Part shown: in pieces, positions 50,985-63,493 of the stretch | Numbering within the stretch: position 1 is the first letter of the stretch | How the letters are laid out: the number at the start of each line of letters is the position of its first letter | NCBI GenBank assembly: GCA_016933155.1 | Contig: JAFGBM010000004.1 | Span: 1-64,000, forward strand | Source: Demequinaceae bacterium | GTDB lineage: Bacteria > Actinomycetota > Actinomycetes > Actinomycetales > Demequinaceae | Direction: 5' to 3' | DNA: 64,000 bases | Made by a program: the position numbers and the translations under genes | The notes under the pieces: generated by a model | Database searches by the model: none | What the model saw: the letters and a program-made list of their open reading frames with translations, nothing else | What the model was told of the DNA's origin: nothing

Positions 50985-51674
50985 TTACGCGGGCTCAATG
51001 AAGACGTGTCGCGCCACGATGCAGAAGATGACGACGGTGCCGTTCCCGGCATCGAGGGTGATGCCGTCGGTGCGCGAGGAGATCCTGATGCTCGCCCCCG
51101 GGACGAGCGAGGCGGCGATCATCTGGTCGAGGACCCCGGGGGCGGACTGTGCGGGTTCTCCGATCCGGGTGAGTCGCCCAGCCTCGGTTCCCGTCGCCAC
51201 GGCGAGTTCGACAGAGACCTCGTTCGTCGCCTCCGGCTCGGAAGTCGATCCGGCTCCGAGTTCCTCCAGGCCGGGGATGCGGTTCCCGTAGGGGGAGAGG
51301 TCGGGCGAGTCGAGGATGGCGAGGAGCCTCTCCTCGACCAGGTCGCTCATGACGTGTTCCCACCGACATGCCTCGTCGTGAACACGCGCGAGGTCGAGCC
51401 CGATGACATCGGTGAGGAGGCGTTCCGCGAGTCGGTGCTTGCGCATGACCCTGGTGGCGATCGCCCGACCGGTGTCCGTGAACTCCAGGTGGTGGTCCCC
51501 CTCGGTCACGACGACCAGCCCATCGCGCTCCATGCGAGCCACCGTCTGGGAGACCGTCGGCCCCGAGTGCCCCAACTGCTCCGTGATCCGGGCCCTCATG
51601 GGAAGAACGCCGTCCTCGATCATCTCGTAGACGGTTCTGAGGTACATCTCCGTGGTGTCGATGAGATCGCTCAT
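50985..51674 (-). CDS. DtxR/IdeR family metal-dependent regulator
   Basis: 229 residues from an ATG that overlaps the ugd stop (ATGA) with GGAGG upstream. Winged helix-turn-helix at about 5-65 (TTEMYLRTVYEMIEDGVLPMRARI and SGPTVSQTVARMERDGLV), metal-dimerisation domain with the conserved CRWEHVMSDLVEERL near 103-117 (Cys, Glu, His ligands of DtxR), and an SH3-like C-terminal domain (FeoA type). Length matches DtxR/IdeR rather than the shorter MntR. It is likely an Fe(II)- or Mn(II)-responsive repressor; its targets are not in the window. Confidence 0.93.
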   Translation of the reverse strand: MSDLIDTTEMYLRTVYEMIEDGVLPMRARITEQLGHSGPTVSQTVARMERDGLVVVTEGDHHLEFTDTGRAIATRVMRKHRLAERLLTDVIGLDLARVHDEACRWEHVMSDLVEERLLAILDSPDLSPYGNRIPGLEELGAGSTSEPEATNEVSVELAVATGTEAGRLTRIGEPAQSAPGVLDQMIAASLVPGASIRISSRTDGITLDAGNGTVVIFCIVARHVFIEPA

Positions 51675-53002
51675 GACGCGTGCCTCCCTAATCCCTGATA
51701 CCGCCACCCTGCCGCACACCAGGCGTCCACATCAAGACAGTTCCTGGCGTCGATGACCTGCCTCTCCACGACCAGTTTGGCGAGCGCGCCCGGGTCGGCC
51801 TCGCGGAACTCCTGCCACTCGGTCGCGACGATGACCAGCCGGGCCCCGGCGACGGCGTCCTCGACGGAATCGGCGAACGCGAGGGTTGGCCATGACCTGG
51901 CGGCGTTGGCCATGGCCCTGGGGTCGTAGACGAGGACGTCGGCACCCTCCAGGTGGAGGCGTCCGGCGACGTCGAGGGCGGGGGAGTCCCGGATGTCGTC
52001 GGAATCGGGCTTGAAGGCCACCCCGAGGACCGCGATCCGGGCCCCCTCCAGCCGACCCCCGACGGCCTGGCGGGCAAGGTCGACGACTCGACCCCTCCTC
52101 CGGGTGTTGATGCTCTCGACCTCGCGCAGGAAGGCGAGCGATTCGCCGACGCCGAGTTCGCTTGCCCTGGCCCGGAACGCCCGGAGGTCTTTGGGGAGGC
52201 ATCCCCCGCCGAAACCGAGACCGGCGTTGAGGAAGGCCCGTCCGATACGGGCGTCGTGGCCGATCGCATCGGCGAGGTCTCTGACATCGGCCCCTACGGC
52301 GTCGCACACCTCCGCCATCGCGTTGATGAAGGAGATCTTGGTTGCGAGGAAGGCGTTCGCCGCAACCTTGGCCAGTTCGGCAGTCGCAAGGTCCGTCACG
52401 ATGACGGGGGTCCCGGCATCGAGGATCGGGGCATAGATCCGACGCGTGACTTCCTCCACCGAACCCGGACGCCCGGGATCGACGCCCAGAACGATGCGAT
52501 CGGGCCGAAGGGTGTCCTGGACCGCGAGGCCCTCGCGGAGGAATTCGGGATTCCAGCCCAACTCGACGGCGGCCCCCGCGGGGGCGAGTTCCTGAAACCT
52601 CATCGTCAACTGGGCGGCGGTTCCGACGGGAACGGTCGACTTTCCGAGGATGACGGCCGGACGGTCGAGCAAAGGGGCGAGGGCGTCGACGACGGCATGG
52701 ACCTGGGTGAGGTCCGCGGCGTGCTTCCCGTGTTTCTGAGGCGTCCCGACCCCGATGAAGTGGACGTCTGCTTCTGACGCGGCCTCGGCCGGATCCGTCG
52801 TGAACCGCAACCGTCCCGACTCGACGTGTCGAGCAAGGAGCTCGGGTAGACCGGGCTCGAAGAACGGGAGGTCGCCGGCTTGAAGGCGGGCGACCTTGGC
52901 CTCGTCGGTATCGACTCCGATGACTTCGTGGCCGAGTTCGGCCATACCCGCCGCGTGGGTCGCCCCGAGGTACCCCGTGCCGAAGACCGAAACCCTTTCC
53001 AT
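51671..53002 (-). CDS. ugd: UDP-glucose 6-dehydrogenase
   Basis: 443 residues. NAD-binding N-terminal VFGTGYLGATHAAGMAELGHEVIGVDTDEAKV at 6-38, GVGTPQKHGKHAADLTQV near 85, STVPVGTA near 122, NPEFLREGLAVQDTLRPDRIVLG near 151, the active-site Cys loop GFGGGCLPKDLRAFR near 262 and the C-terminal VLGVAFKPDSDDIRDSPALDVAGRL near 323. It oxidises UDP-glucose to UDP-glucuronate, joining GalU-derived UDP-glucose to polysaccharide synthesis. It is translationally coupled to the DtxR gene. Confidence 0.96.
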   Translation of the reverse strand: MERVSVFGTGYLGATHAAGMAELGHEVIGVDTDEAKVARLQAGDLPFFEPGLPELLARHVESGRLRFTTDPAEAASEADVHFIGVGTPQKHGKHAADLTQVHAVVDALAPLLDRPAVILGKSTVPVGTAAQLTMRFQELAPAGAAVELGWNPEFLREGLAVQDTLRPDRIVLGVDPGRPGSVEEVTRRIYAPILDAGTPVIVTDLATAELAKVAANAFLATKISFINAMAEVCDAVGADVRDLADAIGHDARIGRAFLNAGLGFGGGCLPKDLRAFRARASELGVGESLAFLREVESINTRRRGRVVDLARQAVGGRLEGARIAVLGVAFKPDSDDIRDSPALDVAGRLHLEGADVLVYDPRAMANAARSWPTLAFADSVEDAVAGARLVIVATEWQEFREADPGALAKLVVERQVIDARNCLDVDAWCAAGWRYQGLGRHAS

Positions 53003-53041
53003 GGCGCTCAGCCTATCTTCTGGAAGGAGCCTCCTTCGGGA

Positions 53042-54205
53042 CTAGGGGCTCAAGGGCACAAACGCCACGGCCGCCCGTCCGGCCGATGCCACCGTCGCCG
53101 GGCCGTCGGAATCGGGGACGAAGGCGGCCCCGCCCCTCGGGAGCGTCAAGGCCTCCCCGGCCGAACGGACGACGGCCTCGCCCTCGAGGGCGACGACCAT
53201 GCGGGGACCGGAACCGAATACCGCCTCTCCCCCGTCGGCGATGGCGAGCCCGAACTCCCGGACCGGCGGGGCATAGTGGGTCGCCCGCCCGTCGCGAGTC
53301 ACCGCCGGACGGAAGGGTTCGCCGGGTGTGGTCACCGAGACGTCGAGGAGGGCTGCGACGTCGATGTGCTTGCCCGTCAGGCCCGCCCTGATGACGTTGT
53401 CGGAGTTCGCCATGATCTCCAATCCGACCCCGCTCTGGTAGCTGTGGACGATGCCGTCGGAGGTGAAGCAGGCCTCCCCTGGTTCCAGATTCACGACGTT
53501 CATGGCCAGGGCGACGAGCGCCCCCCGGTCGCCGGGGTAGGCCGAGGCCGCATGGGCTGCGACCGCCAGGTTGGCGCTCGCCCCCCGCCGGGCCCCGACG
53601 AAGGCGAGGTCCGACACCAGCCCGGGGGCCTCCTCGTCGGCCATCACCCCCCGAAGGAAGGCCGCCAACCCATCCGGCTGGTCGTCGGCGCACAGGGTCG
53701 CGAGCCTCTCTGCGACGGGCCCCCCGATGCCGGCGATGTCCTCCCTCACCTTGGAGGGCTTCCGGAATCCCGAGAGGAGGACCATCGGGGTGAGGGCGAT
53801 GATCATCTCGGGCTTGTGGTTGTCGTCGCGGAACACCCGATCGGGGGCGTCCCTCGGGATGCCGGCCTCCTCTTCGCGGGCGAAACCCGCCCGGGCGACG
53901 TCGAGGCTGGGGTGGACCTGGATCGACAGGGGTCGGGCGATCGCCAGGACCTTGAGCAGGTAGGGAAGACGTTCCCCGAACGCGGCGAGGGACTCCCCCC
54001 CGAGGGCGGCCTCGGGATCCTGGGCGATGACGGCGTCGAGGGGCTTGGCCTCCCCGGCTGTCCCGGCGAGCGCCGGGCCTCCGGGATGCGCCCCCCACCA
54101 AGCCTCGGCGTAGGGCCCGCCGTCCGGCTCGAACCCCAGGAGGTCGGGAAGGTCGGTCTCGGAACCCCAGCCGTAGCGCTGGAGGGCGGGCCGGACGGGG
54201 TACAT
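53042..54205 (-). CDS. manA: Mannose-6-phosphate isomerase, class I
   Basis: 387 residues. Zinc site: QVHPSLDVARAGFAREEEAG near 96 and ACFTSDGIVHSYQSGVGLEIMANSDNVIRAGLTGKHIDVAALL near 240-285 with the second metal-ligand block. KPEMIIALTPMVLLSGFR near 127 is the substrate stretch. The usual RAGLTPKH reads RAGLTGKH. It interconverts mannose-6-P and fructose-6-P, feeding GDP-mannose and the polyprenyl-P-mannose used by PMT. It is divergent from serC (43 bp). Confidence 0.95.
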   Translation of the reverse strand: MYPVRPALQRYGWGSETDLPDLLGFEPDGGPYAEAWWGAHPGGPALAGTAGEAKPLDAVIAQDPEAALGGESLAAFGERLPYLLKVLAIARPLSIQVHPSLDVARAGFAREEEAGIPRDAPDRVFRDDNHKPEMIIALTPMVLLSGFRKPSKVREDIAGIGGPVAERLATLCADDQPDGLAAFLRGVMADEEAPGLVSDLAFVGARRGASANLAVAAHAASAYPGDRGALVALAMNVVNLEPGEACFTSDGIVHSYQSGVGLEIMANSDNVIRAGLTGKHIDVAALLDVSVTTPGEPFRPAVTRDGRATHYAPPVREFGLAIADGGEAVFGSGPRMVVALEGEAVVRSAGEALTLPRGGAAFVPDSDGPATVASAGRAAVAFVPLSP

Positions 54206-54239
54206 GATTCCATCATCCCAGCCCCATCGAGGGCACTAG

Positions 54240-56136
<1,897 letters not shown>

Positions 56137-56137
56137 G

Positions 56138-57331
56138 TCAATCAGGATCGTGCTGGGGCGGGATCCAAGCCTGAAGCATGCCCGTCGAGACCGCTCCCAC
56201 GGCGGCCACCCCAAGGATTCCCAGGGAAAGGCTCGCGAGGGCACCGAGCGACACGATGGCAGGGCCGGCCAAGGCCCCGACATCGGCGATCATCATCCAG
56301 ACGCCGATGAACGCCGAGCGTGACCGACGGGGGGCGAGGTCCGCAGCCAGGGTCATGAGCAGCCCCGACCCCCAGCCATTCCCGATCCCCATGAGCAGCG
56401 CCGCCACCGTCAAGCCCGCGACGTCGCCGGTGAACGGCAGAAACGCGAACCCGAGGGCGAGCACCCCCGTCGACGGCACGGCGGACCAGCGCCTCCCCCA
56501 CCGATCGCTCGCATAACCGGCGGGGTAGAAGAGCGCGGCATCGACGGCCATCGAGGCGGCCCATATGGCCGAGGCCGTCCCCTCCGGGATTCCCAGATGC
56601 TCCGCCCACAGGGGGAGGGCAACCATGCGTGCTGATCGGATCGCGGTCGTCAGCGCGAGCCCAACGCCGAGCGTCCCGATCAGCCGCTTGTGTTCCCGCA
56701 CGACCGCAAGGGACGACCCGCTCTCGGTCTTCACGTGGTTCCGACTCTCGCCCCAGTATCCGGCAGCACACATCCATGCCGCACCCGCAAGCGCACAGAC
56801 GAATCCGAGGGCATAGGCGGTTCGCAAACCCCACGCGTGTATCAGCACCGAGCCGATGACGGGTCCGACGAAGTTGCCCACCCTCCACATCCCCGCTAGA
56901 GTCGTCAGGCCGCGAGCGCGGACGGCACGGCTGACGGCGTGGACCACCTGAGACTGGCGCGCAACGTGGAAGACCGAATGCGCGATGCCGAAGAGCACCA
57001 CCGCCGCCGTGAACGTGGGAATCGTCGTCCCCACGGCGCAGGCTCCAGCCGCGATGCCCATCGCCACCAAGCTGAGGATCGCCGCGCGGGTGGCCCCCCT
57101 TCCGGCGGCGATCCCGCCTCCGATTGCGCTCCCCGCGAGCCGACCGACGACATACATAGTGACGACGGCCGCGGCGATGGTCGCCGAGGCTCCCATGCGG
57201 ACCGCGGAGAGGGCCATGACGGGGTACATGGCGCCGACGCCGATCTCGGCGACGATCGTGGGCACATAGACGGGACTGATGAGCGAGCGGAACCAGGGGA
57301 CGAGGGCCGACGGGCGGCTACTGCTGATCAG
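56138..57331 (-). CDS. Major facilitator superfamily transporter
   Basis: About 397 residues with 11-12 hydrophobic helices. The first clear helix begins near residue 20 (VYVPTIVAEIGVGAMYPVMAL). A G-rich loop MFS motif-like VGRLAGSAIGGGIAAGRG is near 58 and YASDRWGRRWSAVPS near 265. The start is unclear: the only ATG upstream of the first helix (57436) would read a 35-residue Arg/Pro-rich antisense-like stretch out of the DUF3027 tail. A CTG at 57331 has GAGGAGG eight bases upstream and gives a normal N-terminus, so it was chosen. Substrate unknown. It overlaps DUF3027 by 14 bp. Confidence 0.8.
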   Translation of the reverse strand: MISSSRPSALVPWFRSLISPVYVPTIVAEIGVGAMYPVMALSAVRMGASATIAAAVVTMYVVGRLAGSAIGGGIAAGRGATRAAILSLVAMGIAAGACAVGTTIPTFTAAVVLFGIAHSVFHVARQSQVVHAVSRAVRARGLTTLAGMWRVGNFVGPVIGSVLIHAWGLRTAYALGFVCALAGAAWMCAAGYWGESRNHVKTESGSSLAVVREHKRLIGTLGVGLALTTAIRSARMVALPLWAEHLGIPEGTASAIWAASMAVDAALFYPAGYASDRWGRRWSAVPSTGVLALGFAFLPFTGDVAGLTVAALLMGIGNGWGSGLLMTLAADLAPRRSRSAFIGVWMMIADVGALAGPAIVSLGALASLSLGILGVAAVGAVSTGMLQAWIPPQHDPD

Positions 57332-58196
57332 CTGGGCCCTCCTCAGCCGGGCCCTCTTCGGCGGCTTCCGCCCTCGCGGGGGTCTCCTGCTCTGGGGCTT
57401 CCTCCGGGACGTTCTCCCCCGTGTCCTCCGCCGCATCGACGGGCGCGACGTCTTCGGCGTCCAGGTCGATCGCGGTGGCGGCCATGGTGTCGATCACCGG
57501 GGAATCCGAGGGCCAGCGTCCGGAGGAGCGTTCTAGGTCCGTTTCGGAGTGGGCGCCGCATCCGTGATCGAGACTGACGACCCTGCCGTCCGACGGCGAC
57601 CACTCGTTCGTGCAAGCCCCGAAGATCGTCCGGAGTGATCCCGAGAGGGGGGTCCAGAACCCGCAGGTCGCACAGGAGGCCGTCGCCGCGATCGCCTCCG
57701 AGGCGCTCGGCCCGGGCGAGCCGGAATACCACCGGTCCGCCGCCTCCTCCCGGCCTTCCACGCCCAAGACCCTGACCCGTCCCAGACCCATCTCCCAGAG
57801 CGCGACCGCGTCCGCGTCCGCATCGTCCGTCACCTCGTATCCCGGCACCAGGCGGGGATCGTCGGCGATGAAGGGGAGGGCCATCCCGGGCTCGAGGTCG
57901 CCGGGCTGGACCCGCTCCGACCACGGCACCCACGGCGGCGCCAGCAGGGCGTCGTCCGCGGGGATGAGGTTCGCCTCGCAGACCCTCGCCTCGTCGGCGT
58001 CGGGGCAGCGGGAGACGGTCACCGCCCACACCCAGCCCCGGTACCCCGTGATCCGGGCACCGAACAGGTGGGTGACGAGGTACTCCCCAGCCGGGCTCGA
58101 CCCGAGGTGATCCGCAACCTCGCCGGGATCGGAGGCAACCTCGAGGGCGGCCTCCCGGGCGATGTCGACGGCGGAATCGAGGACCGTGTCGGACAC
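57318..58196 (-). CDS. DUF3027 family protein
   Basis: 292 residues from a GTG that shares one base with the cold-shock stop (TAGTG). The DUF3027 signature is readable: ADHLGSSPAGEYLVTHLFGARITGYRGWVWAVTVSRCP near 28-64, CEANLIPADDALLAPPWVPWSERVQPGDLEPGMALP near 73-107 and CATCGFWTPLSGSLRTIFGACTNEWSPSDGRVVSLDHGCGAHSE near 174-217 with several Cys/His residues that may bind a metal. An acidic Glu/Ala/Pro tail follows. The function is unknown. The cold-shock gene is its standard partner. Confidence 0.92.
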   Translation of the reverse strand: MSDTVLDSAVDIAREAALEVASDPGEVADHLGSSPAGEYLVTHLFGARITGYRGWVWAVTVSRCPDADEARVCEANLIPADDALLAPPWVPWSERVQPGDLEPGMALPFIADDPRLVPGYEVTDDADADAVALWEMGLGRVRVLGVEGREEAADRWYSGSPGPSASEAIAATASCATCGFWTPLSGSLRTIFGACTNEWSPSDGRVVSLDHGCGAHSETDLERSSGRWPSDSPVIDTMAATAIDLDAEDVAPVDAAEDTGENVPEEAPEQETPARAEAAEEGPAEEGPADQQ

Positions 58197-58579
58197 TACG
58201 ACTCCAATTGTTCGGCGACGCCGCGGAGGACGGAGGCGATCTTCTTCGCCTTGTCCGGTTCGGGGTAGCGGCCGCGCCGGAGTCCAGTCGACACGCCATC
58301 GAGCATCTTGATGAGGTCCTCGATGATGACGGTCATGTCGTCCGTCGGCTTCCTGTGGGCGGCCACGACGCTCGGGGCGGGTTCGAGGACGGTCAGGGTG
58401 AGGACGGAGGGGCCCCGGCGTCCGTCGGCTACGGAGAACTCCACCCGGGTGCCGGGCCGAAGCGCGGCGACACCGTCGGGAAGCGCGGAGGAGCGCACGT
58501 GAACGTCGCTGCCGTCGTCCCCGCTGATGAAACCGAACCCCTTCTCGGGATCGTAGAACCGAACCTTGCCGGTAGGCAC
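58196..58579 (-). CDS. Cold-shock domain protein
   Basis: 127 residues from a GTG (PTGKVRFYDPEKGFGFISGDDG). The CSD has the RNP motifs GKVRFYD, KGFGFI and DVHVRSSAL at about 3-35. A C-terminal extension of about 55 residues (DMTVIIEDLIKMLDG and DKAKKIASVLRGVAEQL) is helical and is typical of the actinobacterial long form. It binds single-stranded nucleic acid. An ATG at 58597 is the alternative start. Confidence 0.92.
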   Translation of the reverse strand: MPTGKVRFYDPEKGFGFISGDDGSDVHVRSSALPDGVAALRPGTRVEFSVADGRRGPSVLTLTVLEPAPSVVAAHRKPTDDMTVIIEDLIKMLDGVSTGLRRGRYPEPDKAKKIASVLRGVAEQLES

Positions 58580-58818
58580 CTCAACCTCGCTGACCATCCG
58601 GGCGTCGCCGGATGCGGACGCCATCGGACCCAAGTCTAGCCGTCGGCCCCGCCCGGCACATCCGACGGATGTCCAGGGGATGCCCAGAGCCCTCTCGTGT
58701 CCACCGGTAAGGCCCCTCGCTCGCAGGGGTTTGCCGGGCCGTTTAGCGTCGAGGGGTCGGCCACGACCGTGTCGATCGCGACCGATTCCACCATGACAGC
58801 ACCGACCTTGGAGGGGCC

Positions 58819-59109
58819 ATGACCCAGTACCACGTCAATGCAGCAGACATCGCTCAGGCCGGATCGCGGGCGACCGCTTCCGCGGCCGCCATTCGGGCGG
58901 AGGTCGCCGCGATGCTGGGCCACCTCACCGGGCTCGAGACGACCTGGCAGGGGGGAGCGTCCCAGGCCTTCGCGGGCATCCTCGCCGAATGGAGGGCCGC
59001 TCAGGCCCAGCTCGAGCACGCCCTGGACGCGATCTCGACCGGACTTGCGAAGGCGGCCGCCGAGTACGACTTGGCGGAGTCCTCGGCGATGAGGCTCTTC
59101 GCCCGATAG
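58819..59109 (+). CDS. WXG100 family (ESAT-6-like) protein
   Basis: 96 residues, the canonical length. Two helices are separated by the WXG turn (TTWQGGASQAF) near residue 42, and YDLAES near 83 fits the YxxxD/E secretion signal. TGGAGGGG-type ribosome site precedes the ATG. Members are dimers exported by ESX/type VII systems. No EccC, EccD or partner WXG gene is seen within the window, so this copy stands alone. Confidence 0.92.
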   Translation: MTQYHVNAADIAQAGSRATASAAAIRAEVAAMLGHLTGLETTWQGGASQAFAGILAEWRAAQAQLEHALDAISTGLAKAAAEYDLAESSAMRLFAR

Positions 59110-59137
59110 CCGGGACGGTATCACTCAAGGCATGAGA

Positions 59138-59165
59138 AAGGGCCCGGGGAATCCCCCGGGCCCTT
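59138..59165. terminator. Strong bidirectional stem-loop between WXG100 and groEL
   Basis: A perfect 12-bp stem (AAGGGCCCGGGG / CCCCGGGCCCTT) with a 4-base loop AATC. It is followed by TCTCTTT on the plus strand and by TCTCATG on the other. It lies between the convergent WXG100 and groEL genes and can end both transcripts. Confidence 0.9.
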
Positions 59166-59179
59166 CTCTTTCGATGGGA

Positions 59180-60905
<1,726 letters not shown>

Positions 60906-60912
60906 TAGGATT

Positions 60913-60939
60913 CTGGCACTCTCACCCCGAGAGTGCAAA
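60913..60939. promoter_or_regulatory. Second CIRCE-like element, imperfect
   Basis: CTGGCACTC - 9 bp - GAGTGCAAA: arms match the consensus at seven and eight of nine positions. It lies 7 bp from the perfect copy. The pair on one side of groEL suggests cooperative HrcA binding; the upstream gene's 3' end is 14 bp away. Confidence 0.85.
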
Positions 60940-60953
60940 CCCCAGGGGGTCTC

Positions 60954-61568
60954 CTAGGGAGATATGGACGGCGTAGGTTCCGGCCCGAGCGTGACATCCT
61001 CGACGAGGACGATCGCGATATCGGCACCCTCCGTGGGTCCGATCGTGGCGGTGGCGATCCCCAAGAGATCGGCCAGGAACCTCGCCGAATCCCCGTACTC
61101 TTCCGTCCGGAACCGTACCGCATTGGCCGGCGGCGAAGCCCCCGGCCAGTTCGTCGAGGTGACGTTCGAGAAGTCGCTCTGCTCCACGATGTACCCCTGG
61201 ACCTCTCCCGCAACGCCGCTCGGGGCGCTGTCGTTGAAGACCACGACGTTCGCGCCGAGCACGAGGTCGTACGTTGGGCTCGGGGACGGGCTCGGGGACG
61301 GGCTCAAAGAAGGCGTGTCGCTCGGCATCGGGGTGACGATGGGGGCCGGATCGTCATCGAAGGGAGCCCGGATCCAGTTGAGCCACGAGACATCGTCGGC
61401 GATCAGGACGAGGTGTGCCGCGCCCCACGCCAATCCCACCGAGCCGAAGACGACCGCGCAGAAGGTGGCGAACCTGAACCAAGGACGGGGAACCCGCCTA
61501 TGGACGCCTCGGGGGCTGCCCTCGGGAAGTCGATCGAACTCATCCGGCGTGTATCGGTTCCGTGCCAC
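60954..61568 (-). CDS. Membrane-anchored protein with LytR_C domain
   Basis: 204 residues. An N-terminal cytoplasmic segment (RYTPDEFDRLPEG) is followed by one transmembrane helix at about 31-55 (FRFATFCAVVFGSVGLAWGAA), a Ser/Pro linker (SPSPSPSPSPTYD) near 85-100 and a LytR C-terminal-type domain (LVLGANVVVFNDSAPSGVAGEVQGYIVEQSDF... TEGADIAIVLVEDV). In this family the domain binds polyprenyl-linked wall precursors or interacts with ligases. Position between DUF3263 and groEL is standard in actinobacteria. Role in wall synthesis inferred. Confidence 0.85.
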   Translation of the reverse strand: MARNRYTPDEFDRLPEGSPRGVHRRVPRPWFRFATFCAVVFGSVGLAWGAAHLVLIADDVSWLNWIRAPFDDDPAPIVTPMPSDTPSLSPSPSPSPSPTYDLVLGANVVVFNDSAPSGVAGEVQGYIVEQSDFSNVTSTNWPGASPPANAVRFRTEEYGDSARFLADLLGIATATIGPTEGADIAIVLVEDVTLGPEPTPSISP

Positions 61569-61577
61569 TGGATGACC

Positions 61578-61871
61578 TTACCTCGCCGGTGCCAACCCCA
61601 GTTGCCGGGCTTCCCGTCCGCGTTGGCGTGCGTCTCGCATCCGACGCAGGCGCTTGACGAGCATGGGGTCGTAGGCGAGTGCGGCCTCGCTGTCGAGCAG
61701 GACATTCAGGACCTGGAAGTACTCGGTCACCCCGAGTCCGAACAGGGAGCGGATCGCCCCCTCCTTGGCCCCCCCGTGCCTCCACCACTCGCGCTCGAAG
61801 ACCAGGATCCTCGTGTCGCGTTCGGATAGTCTGGGCGCGCCTGCGCCGGGCTCAATCGCCCTCTCCATCAT
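61578..61871 (-). CDS. DUF3263 family protein
   Basis: 97 residues from ATG-ATG with GGGAGG upstream (an earlier Met at 61910 has no ribosome site). The family signature is LSERDTRILVFEREWWRHGGAKEGAIRSLFGLGVTEYFQVLNVLLDSEAALAYDPMLVKRLRRMRDARQ, a basic helical DNA-binding-like protein. It is found next to LytR_C genes in actinobacteria; function unknown. Confidence 0.92.
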   Translation of the reverse strand: MMERAIEPGAGAPRLSERDTRILVFEREWWRHGGAKEGAIRSLFGLGVTEYFQVLNVLLDSEAALAYDPMLVKRLRRMRDARQRGREARQLGLAPAR

Positions 61872-61972
61872 CTCGCCTCCCTGCATGATCCCCGGGATCA
61901 TCAGCACCACTGTACTCCTTGAATTACATAGTTGTCATTCGCTCACCGCGTGCCCCCCGATACTCTTACGGC

Positions 61973-62638
61973 ATGTCCGACGCTTGGCGATCCCAGGTCG
62001 CCCCCGACTGGGCCGACACCCTCGAGCCAGTCGCCCCCGTCCTCACCCGGCTGGGAACGTTCCTCCGGGACGAGATCGCCGAGGGGCGGGGCTACCTTCC
62101 CGCCAGCGAGAACATCCTCCGGGCCTTCCGAACCCCCTTGAGCGAGGTGAAGGTTCTCGTCGTGGGTCAGGACCCCTACCCCACACCGGGCGATCCCGTC
62201 GGGTTGTGCTTCTCCGTCGGCCCCGGCCGCCCCGTCCCCCGCTCCCTCGCCAACATCGCCAAGGAACTTAAGGACGACACCGGCGAGGACCTGGCCGACG
62301 GCGACCTCTCCCCGTGGGCCTCCCAGGGGGTCATGCTCCTCAACAGGGTGCTGACCGTGAGGCCCGGGGCGTCGGGCTCCCACCGGGGGAAAGGCTGGGA
62401 GGAGTTCACGTCACACGCAATCGGGGTCCTGGCCGCCCGAGGGGGCCCGCTCGTCGCCATCCTGTGGGGGCGGGACGCCCAGTCATTGCGCCCGAACCTC
62501 GGGGCCGTGCCCGCCATCGAGAGCGCCCACCCGAGCCCGTTGAGTGCCTCGGCCGGCTTCTTCGGCTCCCGACCGTTCTCCCGCACGAACGCCCTCCTCG
62601 TCGAGCAGGGTGCGACGCCGATCCGCTGGGGGACGTGA
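61973..62638 (+). CDS. ung: Uracil-DNA glycosylase
   Basis: 221 residues from ATG. Family 1 UDG motifs: [22 protein letters not shown] near 58-80 (catalytic Asp), [19 protein letters not shown] near 119-137 and the leucine loop [24 protein letters not shown] near 184-207 (His). It removes uracil from DNA. It is divergent from DUF3263. Confidence 0.97.
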   Translation: MSDAWRSQVAPDWADTLEPVAPVLTRLGTFLRDEIAEGRGYLPASENILRAFRTPLSEVKVLVVGQDPYPTPGDPVGLCFSVGPGRPVPRSLANIAKELKDDTGEDLADGDLSPWASQGVMLLNRVLTVRPGASGSHRGKGWEEFTSHAIGVLAARGGPLVAILWGRDAQSLRPNLGAVPAIESAHPSPLSASAGFFGSRPFSRTNALLVEQGATPIRWGT

Positions 62639-62660
62639 CACGGGCCAAGACCCAGACCCC

Positions 62661-63485
62661 CTAGGGGCAGAGGGTCTGGCCACCCCACCAACTGGGTGGT
62701 CCGTTCTCCCCGATGTACAGGGTGGCACCCCAGAAGGCGTTCTCGTCCTCGATGATCAACTCGTCCAGCGGGCTGGCGCACGTGAATCCTGAGGCCTTCC
62801 GCACCTCGTTGCTGTACTGGCCGACCCACACCGGAACCCAAGAGAAGTCCGGATGCGTGAAGTCGATGGTCACCCGCCAGTGCGCCCCGGTGGTGGTCAC
62901 GTTGAACGTGAAGTTCATCATCTCCCCGTCCGGAGGCGATGAGTTCGGGTACGTGCCGGACGTGCCCGTGACGACGACGGAACAGGTTCGCGATAGTTGA
63001 GGATTCCTCCCATTGTTGAGCGCGATGCAACTGACGGACGGGGTGGACGGCACGGAAGTCCACGTGGTGCGGACTCCCCAAGTGCCAATCAGAAGGGCGA
63101 CCCCTTGAACATCCGTACCGCGGTATGAACCCGTAGTGATAATCGCGGATCCGAGAGCCCCCGTGGTGCCCGTTCCCGTGGCAAGTTCCGTCCCTCCGGA
63201 ACCATAGACCACCAAACTCACCGTAAGGCCGTTGCACTCCGAGGGAATGGACTCGATAAGCACCTGGGTGTAACCCCCATGCGAGAAGGGACCCGTGGCA
63301 GCCGTGGGAAGGGTCAGGGTGGTGCACGGGGCCGCCTCGTCCGTTGTGCGATCGCGGCCGAATACCGACAGTTGCGCGGCGGAGGCAACGGTCACCACCG
63401 CGACGGTCGCGGTCAGGCCGACGGCAAGGGCCCACCTGCGCCAGAGTCGGCGACGCCGGCGGCTACGGGATGATCGCTGATTCAT
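62661..63485 (-). CDS. Secreted protein, putative signal-peptidase substrate
   Basis: 274 residues from ATG (MNQRSSRSRRRRR, with GGGGG upstream). A basic N-terminus precedes a hydrophobic helix (about 18-45, WALAVGLTATVAVVTVASAA) of the kind cleaved by SipW-like peptidases after Ala. The rest is rich in T, S and G and looks beta-stranded, with four or five Cys residues that could form disulfides. No named domain is recognised. It is last in an operon behind a signal peptidase and a 57-residue membrane protein, which is the gene order of alternate-signal exported proteins, so it may be the peptidase's own substrate. Confidence 0.7.
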   Translation of the reverse strand: MNQRSSRSRRRRRLWRRWALAVGLTATVAVVTVASAAQLSVFGRDRTTDEAAPCTTLTLPTAATGPFSHGGYTQVLIESIPSECNGLTVSLVVYGSGGTELATGTGTTGALGSAIITTGSYRGTDVQGVALLIGTWGVRTTWTSVPSTPSVSCIALNNGRNPQLSRTCSVVVTGTSGTYPNSSPPDGEMMNFTFNVTTTGAHWRVTIDFTHPDFSWVPVWVGQYSNEVRKASGFTCASPLDELIIEDENAFWGATLYIGENGPPSWWGGQTLCP

Positions 63486-63493
63486 CAATCCCC

